Positions 16,937 through 25,260 of a stretch of DNA of 64,000 nucleotides are shown one piece after another. Source of the stretch: JBCBDX01 sp038529265. Lineage in GTDB: Bacteria; Pseudomonadota; Alphaproteobacteria; Rhizobiales; Rhizobiaceae. The stretch is from positions 1-64,000 of the forward strand of contig JBCBDX010000012.1 of NCBI GenBank assembly GCA_038529265.1, read 5' to 3'. A program made the position numbers and the translations under genes. Position 1 is the first letter of the stretch, and each line of letters begins with the position of its first letter. Below the pieces are notes generated by a model. That model saw only the letters and a program-made list of their open reading frames with translations, was not told where the DNA came from and searched no databases.

Positions 16937-17632
16937 ATGCTGCAGTTTGTCGCTTTGGTAGTTGTGGTCGTGGTAAGCGTCTTTGCCTTGGCGGGCGGTG
17001 ACATTAACTACCTCATGTCCATGAGCACGGGCGAAATCGCTTCAACACTTTTTTTCGGACTGGTCTTCACCGTCTTTATAGGTAGCGTGATTGGTGCGGG
17101 CGAGAGACTGTCAACGATTACACGCCATCTCGCCATCGCGCTAAGCCTGACGCTAACAGCGCTTGTCGGATGGGAGTATCGATACGAACTGCAAGGCGCA
17201 GTCTCAAGAATTACCGCTGGCGTTGTACCGGGAACCCCAATCTCACAATTGGATGAGAACGGGGATTTGTCAGTGACTGTTTCCAGGTTGGACAGACACT
17301 TCCAGACATTGGCAAACGTCAATGGCGACAGCCAGCCATTCATCATTGATACCGGTGCAAGTACCGTGGTTCTGACATATGAAAATGCGCGCACCGCGGG
17401 TTACAATGTGAACGAACTGAATTTCATAATCCCAGTTTCCACCGCAAATGGTACGACGCGAGCCGCAATGATCACCATTGATAAGCTATCAATTGGTGAT
17501 CTTGAACGCGGCAATGTTCGCGCCATGGTCGCGCAAGAGGGGCAGTTGTTCGATAATCTCTTGGGTATGAGCTTCTTGAACCGTTTATCAGGATACGAAG
17601 TGCGCGGTTCACGCATGGTCTTACATAATTAA
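16937..17632 (+). CDS. TIGR02281-type retropepsin-like aspartic protease, membrane-anchored
   Basis: 231 residues with three hydrophobic segments in the first 80 residues and a C-terminal retropepsin-like domain. The single active-site motif is FIIDTGASTVVL (DTGAS at 138-142), with a second conserved block NLLGMSFLNRLSGYEV near the end. A single DTG implies function as a dimer. Likely acts on the periplasmic side. The stop overlaps the convergent exporter gene by four bases. Its physiological substrate is unknown. Confidence 0.9.
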   Translation: MLQFVALVVVVVVSVFALAGGDINYLMSMSTGEIASTLFFGLVFTVFIGSVIGAGERLSTITRHLAIALSLTLTALVGWEYRYELQGAVSRITAGVVPGTPISQLDENGDLSVTVSRLDRHFQTLANVNGDSQPFIIDTGASTVVLTYENARTAGYNVNELNFIIPVSTANGTTRAAMITIDKLSIGDLERGNVRAMVAQEGQLFDNLLGMSFLNRLSGYEVRGSRMVLHN

Positions 17633-18474
17633 GCGCCAAATACGCTTACAAGGAATCGCAGAGCAACGATCAGCATAAACACACCGAACAGCTTCTCTAG
17701 CGTCCTTTTTGGCGTTTTGTGCGCCATCCTCGCTCCAAGAGGAGCAAGCGTCAGCGTTACCGGAATCACAACCGCAAAACACAACCAGTTCACGAAGCCT
17801 GTCGAAAGAATGGGCAGACCGGATTGGCCCCAACCAGCCCAGATTGCACCAAAAAGACCCGGCACGGAAATCAAGACACCCACACCGCTCGAGGTGGCGA
17901 TGGCTTGATGGATGGGTCTGCCAAAAAGGGTCATGAAAGTGTTGTTCAGTATGCCGCCACCGATACCCATCAACGTCGACAGAAAACCAATAATGTTGCC
18001 GGCAAAAAAACGCACAGGGCCAACAGGTAATTGTGAGCCCAATTGCCAACCAGGTTGATCAAAAAGCAGTTTCAAACCGACCAAGACAGCCAGGGCAGCA
18101 AACACCAAACGCAAACCACCGCTCGAGATGCCTGCAATAACCAAGCTCGCAATCAAGACACCGAGCGGAACTGCAAATAGAAACGTGCGCAGCGTATCCA
18201 TATCAACCGCACCCTTGGCACGATGAGCAAGAAACGAACGAATGGATGTCGGCGCAATGATCGCGAGCGACGTTCCGACTGAAAGGTGCATGCGCACATC
18301 TTCAGGCACCTCGGCCCAGCCAAAAGCCTGATAAAAAACCGGTACTAAAATTGCGCCACCGCCAATACCGAAAAGGCCGGCCATAAAACCTGCGACAATT
18401 CCTGAGGCAATCATCAGCAACAGGAAAGGCAGCAGCTCAGCGAAATCTGAAAACAAAATCAGCGCTCGATTCAA
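17629..18474 (-). CDS. Sulfite exporter TauE/SafE family membrane protein
   Basis: 281 residues with about eight hydrophobic segments and the two glycine-rich repeats of the family (GLFGIGGGAILVPVF early, STLMGIGGGILNNTFM in the second half). Members move sulfite, sulfoacetate or other organosulfur anions across the inner membrane; the substrate is not predictable here. Translation would start at TTG overlapping the dusA stop, so it is coupled to dusA. Confidence 0.88.
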   Translation of the reverse strand: MNRALILFSDFAELLPFLLLMIASGIVAGFMAGLFGIGGGAILVPVFYQAFGWAEVPEDVRMHLSVGTSLAIIAPTSIRSFLAHRAKGAVDMDTLRTFLFAVPLGVLIASLVIAGISSGGLRLVFAALAVLVGLKLLFDQPGWQLGSQLPVGPVRFFAGNIIGFLSTLMGIGGGILNNTFMTLFGRPIHQAIATSSGVGVLISVPGLFGAIWAGWGQSGLPILSTGFVNWLCFAVVIPVTLTLAPLGARMAHKTPKRTLEKLFGVFMLIVALRFLVSVFGA

Positions 18475-19535
18475 TAATCAGCTAAAACAGTCTGAGGCTT
18501 CTGATGGCGTTCACCAGCATTAATGCCATCTAGACCGACCGCTTCAAACGCCTGCTTCAAGATCGCGCCTTTTGCGCCGGGTTTGGTGGCATCAACTGAC
18601 AGGATTTGTCGCCAACGCCGCGCTCCGGGCACGCCATTGAAGAGTCCGACCATATGGCGCGTAACATGATTGGCGCGACCACCTTGAGCCACATGTCGGT
18701 CTATGTATTCCGCCATCGTTTCAATAATAGCATCAATAGACGTGGGATGCTTTGTATCCCCATAGAACTGCTGATCAACAGCTCGAAGGATCGACGGGTC
18801 CTGATAAGCTCCGCGTCCAAGCATACAACCATCAAGCGCAACTTCACCTTGATTCACCGCACGAAGAGCCTGATTCAAGTCCTTCAATCCACCATTTAAC
18901 CCGATGAAATGAATCGGGTTTTCCGTCTTCAGGCGATACACACGATCATAATCCAGAGGCGGAATATCGCGGTTTTCCCTCGGGCTCAAACCTTCCAGCC
19001 AAGCCTTGCGGGCATGCACCCAAAGCGCATCACAACCCGCGTCCCACACAGCGTGTGCCAGCGCATCAAGCGCAGGATTGGGGTCCTGCTCATCAACGCC
19101 GATGCGGCATTTTACCGTGATCGGCACATGGCTACCAACCGCTGCTTTCATCGCCGAAACACAGCGTGCGACCAAGTCAGGCTCGCGCATAAGACATGCA
19201 CCAAAAGTACCCGACTGGACACGGTCTGATGGACAACCAACATTGAGATTGACCTCATCATAGCCAAAGCCAACGCAAACACGTGCAGCCTCTGCCAACT
19301 TGTCCGGGTCAGAACCGCCAAGCTGAACGGCAACCGGATGCTCGATGCCATCAAATCCCAAGAGGCGTTCACGCGGCCCGTGGATTACTGCATCGGCCAC
19401 CACCATCTCGGTATAGAGAAGTGCATGACGCGTCAGCTGACGATGGAAAAAACGGCAATGCCGATCGGTCCAATCCATCATCGGTGCGATGGCAAAACAC
19501 GCAATCTCTTTGTATATATGAGCGGCCTGTTTCAT
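18471..19535 (-). CDS. dusA: DusA, tRNA-dihydrouridine synthase A
   Basis: FMN enzyme that reduces uridines 20/20a of tRNA. From the ATG at 19535 it is 354 residues. It shows the N-terminal FAIAPMMDWTDRHCR, the catalytic cysteine in NLNVGCPSDRV, and the FMN and tRNA-binding blocks ITVKCRIGVD, IHFIGLNGGL and MLGRGAYQDP. A longer reading from TTG 19571 would add 12 residues with no family support. It lies just after uxuA on the same strand. Confidence 0.94.
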   Translation of the reverse strand: MKQAAHIYKEIACFAIAPMMDWTDRHCRFFHRQLTRHALLYTEMVVADAVIHGPRERLLGFDGIEHPVAVQLGGSDPDKLAEAARVCVGFGYDEVNLNVGCPSDRVQSGTFGACLMREPDLVARCVSAMKAAVGSHVPITVKCRIGVDEQDPNPALDALAHAVWDAGCDALWVHARKAWLEGLSPRENRDIPPLDYDRVYRLKTENPIHFIGLNGGLKDLNQALRAVNQGEVALDGCMLGRGAYQDPSILRAVDQQFYGDTKHPTSIDAIIETMAEYIDRHVAQGGRANHVTRHMVGLFNGVPGARRWRQILSVDATKPGAKGAILKQAFEAVGLDGINAGERHQKPQTVLADY

Positions 19536-19571
19536 TATAAAGCACATAACCCCAACGCTGGACGCAAACAA

Positions 19572-20762
19572 CTAGCTGACAAACGCTTCCATAAGACCCC
19601 TAAGCTCAGCCAGTCCGCGCATCCGGCCAATCAGCGGGTAGCCGGGCATGCCATCAACGTCCAGATCGCTTAGCAAATCCTGCCCGTGATCCGGTCGCAT
19701 CGGGATTTGCCAGTCGGCCCTGCCCATTTCACGCCTACGCTCCTGCTCCATCATCAGCGCGCGGACAGTGGCAGCCATGTTGGTGTCGCCCTCCAAATGC
19801 GCCGCTTCATGGAAACTGAACTTTCCCGACCTTTCGCCGCCGTCGCGCGCCGTGTTGCGCAAGTGAACAAAATGGATTCTCGATCCAAGTTCTTCTACAA
19901 ACCGGGCGGGGTCGAACTCTGGCAACACGCCAAGCGAACCGGTGCAAAAAGTAATCCCGTTCGCTGGGCTGTCGATGTCGGCAACGAGCCTAGCGTAATC
20001 TTCGAACGTAGACATGACGCGCGGCAAACCAAGCAATGGAAATGGCGGGTCGTCAGGATGGCAGCAGAGACGTATGCCCAGTGCTTCTGCGTGTGGAACG
20101 ACCTCATCTAAAAATGCGAGCATGTTCTGATAGAGCCTGCTGGCGTCAATACCATGGTAAGCGGCCAGTTGTTTGCGTAAGTCAGCCAACGTCCAGCTCT
20201 CGGTCGCCCCGGGCAAACCCTTGAGCAAATTGTCGAGCAAAGAAGCTTTTCGATACGCGTCCATTTGGGCGAAGCGCTCTTTGGCGTCATCGATAAGCGC
20301 CAGATCAAAGTCTGAATACGCCGCTTCGCGCTCCAAGATAAAAAGATCAAACGCAGCAAAATCCACCAGATCAAACGCCATGGCCGTTCCGCCATGCACC
20401 ATCCGACGACGCAGCTCCGTTCGCGTCCAATCCAAAACCGGCATGAAGTTATAACAAACGACTTCAATGCCAGCAGTGGCGAGGTTGGTCAGACTGGCTT
20501 TGTAATTGTGGATGTCCTGCTGGAAATTGCCAGTGCGGCGCTTGATATTCTCCGAAACCGGCAAGCTTTCGACGACCAGCCAGCTCAAGCCACTACCTTC
20601 GGCCCCGATAGCTGCTTGTCGCTTCGCGATTTCCACTGCTGTCCAGACGTCGCCGGTGGGGACATGATGCAGTGCGGAAACAACGTCCTCCACGCCCACC
20701 TGCAGCAGGTCAGATATTGAAACGGTGTCGTTAGGCCCGAACCATCGCCAGGTCTGCCGCAT
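19572..20762 (-). CDS. uxuA: UxuA, mannonate dehydratase
   Basis: Converts D-mannonate to 2-keto-3-deoxygluconate in hexuronate degradation. The start at 20762 is set by GGGAGGAA about eight bases upstream; it gives 396 residues beginning MRQTWRWFGPND, the conserved N-terminus. Metal and substrate blocks include LCCHPDDPPFPLLGLPRV and GSLGVLPEFD. No other hexuronate gene (uxaC, uxuB, kdgK) is nearby. The 64 bases between cysG and uxuA hold a stem-loop (CCAGCC-TTGCT-GGCTGG, minus strand) just before the Shine-Dalgarno. Confidence 0.93.
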   Translation of the reverse strand: MRQTWRWFGPNDTVSISDLLQVGVEDVVSALHHVPTGDVWTAVEIAKRQAAIGAEGSGLSWLVVESLPVSENIKRRTGNFQQDIHNYKASLTNLATAGIEVVCYNFMPVLDWTRTELRRRMVHGGTAMAFDLVDFAAFDLFILEREAAYSDFDLALIDDAKERFAQMDAYRKASLLDNLLKGLPGATESWTLADLRKQLAAYHGIDASRLYQNMLAFLDEVVPHAEALGIRLCCHPDDPPFPLLGLPRVMSTFEDYARLVADIDSPANGITFCTGSLGVLPEFDPARFVEELGSRIHFVHLRNTARDGGERSGKFSFHEAAHLEGDTNMAATVRALMMEQERRREMGRADWQIPMRPDHGQDLLSDLDVDGMPGYPLIGRMRGLAELRGLMEAFVS

Positions 20763-20826
20763 TGGAAATTCCTCCCAGTCCAGCCAGCAAGGCTGGGACC
20801 AAGAGGCAGTAACAGGCTCTGTCAGG

Positions 20827-22320
20827 TTAGCGCAATCCCGCAACTTGCTCGATGGAAGGTGCCGACTGGTGGAACGTGCCATGCTGCGTCTGAACAGCGC
20901 TGAAGACATCGCCGACACCGATCAAAACCGGTTCGTCGGTATCGATTGCCGCAATCCCATCTTCTATATCCACCAGCATACCCGTCCAGCGCGCTTCGCC
21001 CGCACGACAAAGGCCGGAAACGACCGATATCGGCGTTGCTTCAGGCATGCCTTCCGCCAAAAGACGGTCGCGAATCTTCGATGCTGTCCGTTTGCCCATG
21101 TAAAAGATGGTCGTCGTCGTTTCGTCAGCGACAGCCGACCAGTTGATGTCTTCCGGCAGCTCACCCTTGCGACTATGCCCTGTCACAAATCGGACCGACT
21201 GCGCATGATCGCGATGGGTAAGCGACACACCCAATTGCGCGGCAAAGGCCAAGGCAGAAGTGATGCCGGGCACAACCGAAACAGCGATGTTCTCATCGCG
21301 CAATCGGCTGATCTCCTCGCCTGCCCGGCCAAACACCATCGGGTCTCCGCCCTTGAGCCGCACCACATGTTTGCCTGCCTTGGCGAGCGAAACCATCGTG
21401 TCGTTTATGTCTTCCTGTTTGCAGCTTTCACGGCCACCGCGCTTGCCCACCATCATGCGCTTGGCTTCACGGCGAGCCAATTCCAACACATCATTGGAGA
21501 CAAGATCATCAAACAAGATCACATCTGCGGCCTGAAGAGCGCGCACGGCTTTTAGGGTCAGTAGCTCAGCATCGCCCGGCCCGGCGCCAACCAACGTCAC
21601 ACGACCCATTTGTGCAGCGGGCGCGTGGGCGATACGGGCACTGTCATCAAGCAGTTGGCCACGTGTTTGCGCCTCCACACTCGTGGAAAAAGCACGATCT
21701 ACAAATCGCTCCCAAAAGGCGCGCCGTTGGGGTCCCGGTGCAAGCTGTTCATTGATGGCGGCGCGTACATCGCGCGCCATTTCCGCCCAGCCTTGCAACG
21801 ACTTTGGCAACAATGTCTCGATGCGGCGGCGGATGGCCTGCCCGAAAATCGGGGCAGCACCGTCAGTTGAAATCCCAACAATGGCGGGCGAACGGTTAAC
21901 GATGGAGCCGAACTGAAATTCGCAGAATGCAGGCTTGTCAATTACATTGACTGGCACGCCAGCGGCACGGGCAGCGCAGTAAAAAGCCTGCCCTTCGCCT
22001 TCCGTTTCCGCGTCGGCAATCGCGATCTGCGCACCCTCAAAGCTATCGGTCGCCCAAGGTCGCTGATGCCAGCGATATTGGGTATCATCAAGAAGTTCAT
22101 CAAATGCAGGATCAAGTTCGACAGCATAGAGTTCGATAAACGCCCCGGCCGCTGCAAGTAGATGTGCCTTCCAAGCTGCAGCATCGCTGCCGCCAGCCAT
22201 CAGCACCTTTTTGCCACGCAACTTGTAGAAAACCGGCAGAACCGCCAGTTCGCCTATGCGCTCCTGGCGCGCGCGCGTTCGACGTGGCTTTTTACTCGGC
22301 TGCGATGAGACGATGCGCAT
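20827..22320 (-). CDS. cysG: CysG, siroheme synthase
   Basis: Fused enzyme for siroheme, the cofactor of NirB. 497 residues: an N-terminal precorrin-2 dehydrogenase/sirohydrochlorin ferrochelatase half (LPVFYKLRGKKVLMAGGSDAAA near residue 28) and a C-terminal uroporphyrinogen-III methyltransferase half (VTLVGAGPGDAELLTLKAVRAL; HVVRLKGGDPMVFGR; VVPGITSALAFAA). The ATG lies 29 bases inside the end of nasA, so it is the last gene of the nas operon. The glycine-rich NAD loop of the first half ends in SDAAA rather than the usual G-x-V-A, a minor divergence. Confidence 0.95.
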   Translation of the reverse strand: MRIVSSQPSKKPRRTRARQERIGELAVLPVFYKLRGKKVLMAGGSDAAAWKAHLLAAAGAFIELYAVELDPAFDELLDDTQYRWHQRPWATDSFEGAQIAIADAETEGEGQAFYCAARAAGVPVNVIDKPAFCEFQFGSIVNRSPAIVGISTDGAAPIFGQAIRRRIETLLPKSLQGWAEMARDVRAAINEQLAPGPQRRAFWERFVDRAFSTSVEAQTRGQLLDDSARIAHAPAAQMGRVTLVGAGPGDAELLTLKAVRALQAADVILFDDLVSNDVLELARREAKRMMVGKRGGRESCKQEDINDTMVSLAKAGKHVVRLKGGDPMVFGRAGEEISRLRDENIAVSVVPGITSALAFAAQLGVSLTHRDHAQSVRFVTGHSRKGELPEDINWSAVADETTTTIFYMGKRTASKIRDRLLAEGMPEATPISVVSGLCRAGEARWTGMLVDIEDGIAAIDTDEPVLIGVGDVFSAVQTQHGTFHQSAPSIEQVAGLR

Positions 22321-24940
22321 TGATTATCTCCGTAATTTCAGCTTTGCAGGAGCCACAGTTGGTGCCAGCACTGGTGGAACGTCCGACGGCATCGACCGAG
22401 TGACAACCGGCACGAACCGCGCCAGCAATGTCATTGACGCCAACAGACATGCAGGAACAGACAATTGCGCCTTTGTCCGGCATGTCTGCCGCAGGCCGGC
22501 CGGCGAGCACCCGCCAGCGCTCTTTGAGTGTTGAAAACGATTGGTCGAACAGTCCTGACACCCAAGTGCGTGATACTTCAACGGGCGAGGCGGATAGGTA
22601 GACAGCTGACAAAAGCTCATCGTCATTAAACTGAGCAGCACGCCAAAACCCGCGATAGTGATCGCTTGCAGTCAGGGGATGCGCACCATCTGCGAGCAAA
22701 GAGGCCAAGAATACTTCCGGTTCATCAGGCACTACGGCCAAAGCAAACTCCAAGCGCCATCCGCCCTTTGTTTTAGCCAGCGCCCAATAGTCCAAGCCAA
22801 CCGGTTCTGGCCGATTGCGGGACACCAAAAATCCATGTGCCGCCATCGAGGCGCGTTCAGCTTCGACTTCCGAACCCTTTAACGCCGGCTGGCCGGAAAA
22901 CGGGTCGGTCTCCGGCGCGACCAGCTTGTCGACGCGCCCGGCAGACGCAAACTGATCATTCCAGTGCATAGGCACAAAAACACTGCCTTCGCGTTGGTCA
23001 GGGCTGATCAAGGCACGGACAATGATGGCCTCGCCACGGCCCCTTATCATAACCAGATCAGCATCATTGATATTCAAGCGTGAGGCATCAGCCGGATGCA
23101 ATTCGCAATATGGCTCCGACATGTGAGCGTTGAGGCGATCAGATTTCGCCGTGCGGGTCATTGTGTGCCAGTGGTCACGCACGCGACCCGTATTGAGACG
23201 CATCTTCTGGGCATTGGCATCAGCTTTGAAAGCAGCTGTGGGCATAAAACGGGCTTTGCGGTCCGGCGTATAAAACTGACCGTTGGCAAAAAATCGCGTT
23301 TGCTTTGAAGGATCAAACGATCCGATTTGCGGCCACTGGAATGACGGAAGCGTTTCATACACCTCTGATGCCACATCGCTCAGCGCACCCAAATTCAGAT
23401 CGCGGTCATCATCATTTTCAAAGGCGGTTAGCTGGGCAAACTCACGAAAAACCGAAGCGGCATCAGAATAGTCGAAAGCTTTAAGCCAACCCATGCGCTT
23501 GCCGACTTCGGCCATCTGCCACCAGTCGGCTTTGGCATCACCCGGCGCTTGTAAAAAAGCTCGCTGACGAGAGACACGCCGCTCTGAATTGGTGACTGTA
23601 CCATCCTTTTCGCCCCAACCGAGCGAGGGCAACTTCACATGCCCATGACGTACTGTGTCTGTCTCAGCCACGATGTCTGAAACAACAACGAACGGGCAGT
23701 TGGCAATGGCCGCTTCGACTGCGCCTGCGTCCGGCATCGAGACAACCGGATTCGTCGCCATAACCCAAAGGGCCTTGATCCGACCATCACCGACGGCCTG
23801 AAACATGTCGACGGCTTTCAAACCTTGGCTCTGCGTCAGGCTTGGCGCATCCCAAAAACGCGCCACACGGTCATGGTGGACCGGGTTCTCAATATCCATA
23901 TGTGCAGCGAGCATATTGGCAAGACCACCCGTCTCGCGCCCGCCCATGGCGTTAGGCTGCCCGGTCAGTGAAAATGGCCCCATGCCAGGCTTGCCGATAC
24001 GCGCCGTTGCCAGATGGCAATTGATAATCGCGTTGACCTTGTCAGTGCCACCGGCTGATTGGTTCACACCTTGGCTATAGCCGGTCACGACTTTCTCGTG
24101 GTCGAGCCAGAGTGAATAAAACTGCTTGATTTCATCCACCGACAGACCGGTTTCGAGCGCTACTCCATCGAGCGTCAAACCGTCTGTCTTGGCCAGCGTC
24201 GCAGCAAGACCATTTGTGTTCGCATCAACCCAGTCGGCGTCGACAGCCTTGTTCTCGGCAATCCATTTCAAAAGGCCAGCAAACAAAGCCGTATCGCTGT
24301 CCGGGGCGATCGCCAAATGCATGTCTGCAAGATCAGCGGTCTTGGTGCGGCGCGGATCAACCAAAACAACCCGCATTTCAGGACGCTTGGCCTTCGCTGC
24401 GGCAATGCGCTGATAAAGCACCGGGTGACACCAAAGAAGGTTAGAACCAACCAGCACAATCACATCAGCCAGTTCAAGGTCTTCATAGGTACCAGGCACT
24501 GTATCGGTGCCAAAAGCGCGGCGATGGCCGGCAACCGACGATGCCATGCAGAGACGAGAATTTGTATCGATGTTGCCGGAACCGATGAACCCCTTCATCA
24601 GCTTGTTGGCGACATAGTAGTCTTCCGTCAGAATTTGGCCGGAGACATAAAAAGCAACGCTATCAGGGCCATGCTCGGCTATGGTTTGCTTGAACCTGTC
24701 GGCGACCAAGTCGAGTGCTTCATTCCAGTCAGCCCGCTCGCCATTGATCTCTGGATGCAGCAAACGACCATCCAGATCGACAGTCTCACCAAGAGCAGAG
24801 CCCTTGGAACAAAGCCGCCCAAAATTGGCCGTATGATCCATGTCACCTTGAATATCGACGCGGCCATCGGCATGCGGCGTCGCAATAACGCCACAGCCAA
24901 CGCCGCAATAGGGGCACGTTGTCTTGATCCCTTCTCCCAT
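22292..24940 (-). CDS. nasA: NasA, assimilatory nitrate reductase catalytic subunit
   Basis: Cytoplasmic molybdoenzyme reducing nitrate to nitrite. About 882 residues. The N-terminal [4Fe-4S] site is CPYCGVGCG followed by LCSKG; the Mo-bisMGD domains include NSRLCMASS, GSNLLWCHPV, QGVNQSAGGTDKVNAI and GQPNAMGGRETGG, and the C-terminal molydopterin-binding domain has NTGRVRDHWHTMTRTAK. A BFD-like [2Fe-2S] module ends the protein (CSCMSVGVND, GTNCGSCK), typical of NasA forms with built-in electron entry. I chose ATG 24940, which overlaps the nirD stop by one base; GTG 24943 is the alternative. Confidence 0.96.
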   Translation of the reverse strand: MGEGIKTTCPYCGVGCGVIATPHADGRVDIQGDMDHTANFGRLCSKGSALGETVDLDGRLLHPEINGERADWNEALDLVADRFKQTIAEHGPDSVAFYVSGQILTEDYYVANKLMKGFIGSGNIDTNSRLCMASSVAGHRRAFGTDTVPGTYEDLELADVIVLVGSNLLWCHPVLYQRIAAAKAKRPEMRVVLVDPRRTKTADLADMHLAIAPDSDTALFAGLLKWIAENKAVDADWVDANTNGLAATLAKTDGLTLDGVALETGLSVDEIKQFYSLWLDHEKVVTGYSQGVNQSAGGTDKVNAIINCHLATARIGKPGMGPFSLTGQPNAMGGRETGGLANMLAAHMDIENPVHHDRVARFWDAPSLTQSQGLKAVDMFQAVGDGRIKALWVMATNPVVSMPDAGAVEAAIANCPFVVVSDIVAETDTVRHGHVKLPSLGWGEKDGTVTNSERRVSRQRAFLQAPGDAKADWWQMAEVGKRMGWLKAFDYSDAASVFREFAQLTAFENDDDRDLNLGALSDVASEVYETLPSFQWPQIGSFDPSKQTRFFANGQFYTPDRKARFMPTAAFKADANAQKMRLNTGRVRDHWHTMTRTAKSDRLNAHMSEPYCELHPADASRLNINDADLVMIRGRGEAIIVRALISPDQREGSVFVPMHWNDQFASAGRVDKLVAPETDPFSGQPALKGSEVEAERASMAAHGFLVSRNRPEPVGLDYWALAKTKGGWRLEFALAVVPDEPEVFLASLLADGAHPLTASDHYRGFWRAAQFNDDELLSAVYLSASPVEVSRTWVSGLFDQSFSTLKERWRVLAGRPAADMPDKGAIVCSCMSVGVNDIAGAVRAGCHSVDAVGRSTSAGTNCGSCKAEITEIINAHRLIAAE

Positions 24941-25260
24941 CACAAGCCCAACAGCACCGTTTCGCCATCAAGCTTGACCGGGTAGGCTTGGGTCTCACCC
25001 TCATCAGCCCCTTGAGCAAGACCGGTTTCGAGCGAAATGACCCAATCATGCAGCGGACAGGTGACGCACCCATCATGCACAATCCCTTGGCTTAAAGGCC
25101 CCTGCTTGTGCGGACATTTATCCTCAAGTGCAAAGACCCGATCATCGCTGGTGCGGAAAATAGCGATGGTCATATCACCATTTTTCACACACCGCGCGCC
25201 CCTGCGAGGTATGTCGTTGAGTGACCCCACGGCCACCCAATTTGTTGTCACCGCGTTCAT
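24940..25260 (-). CDS. nirD: NirD, nitrite reductase small subunit
   Basis: 106-residue Rieske-fold partner of NirB in NADH-dependent assimilatory nitrite reductase. Unlike many NirD proteins, which have lost the cluster ligands, this one keeps a C-x-H ... C-x-x-H pair (KCPHKQG and TCPLHDW), so a [2Fe-2S] cluster may be bound. The start overlaps the nirB stop by four bases and the stop overlaps the start of nasA. Confidence 0.94.
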   Translation of the reverse strand: MNAVTTNWVAVGSLNDIPRRGARCVKNGDMTIAIFRTSDDRVFALEDKCPHKQGPLSQGIVHDGCVTCPLHDWVISLETGLAQGADEGETQAYPVKLDGETVLLGL

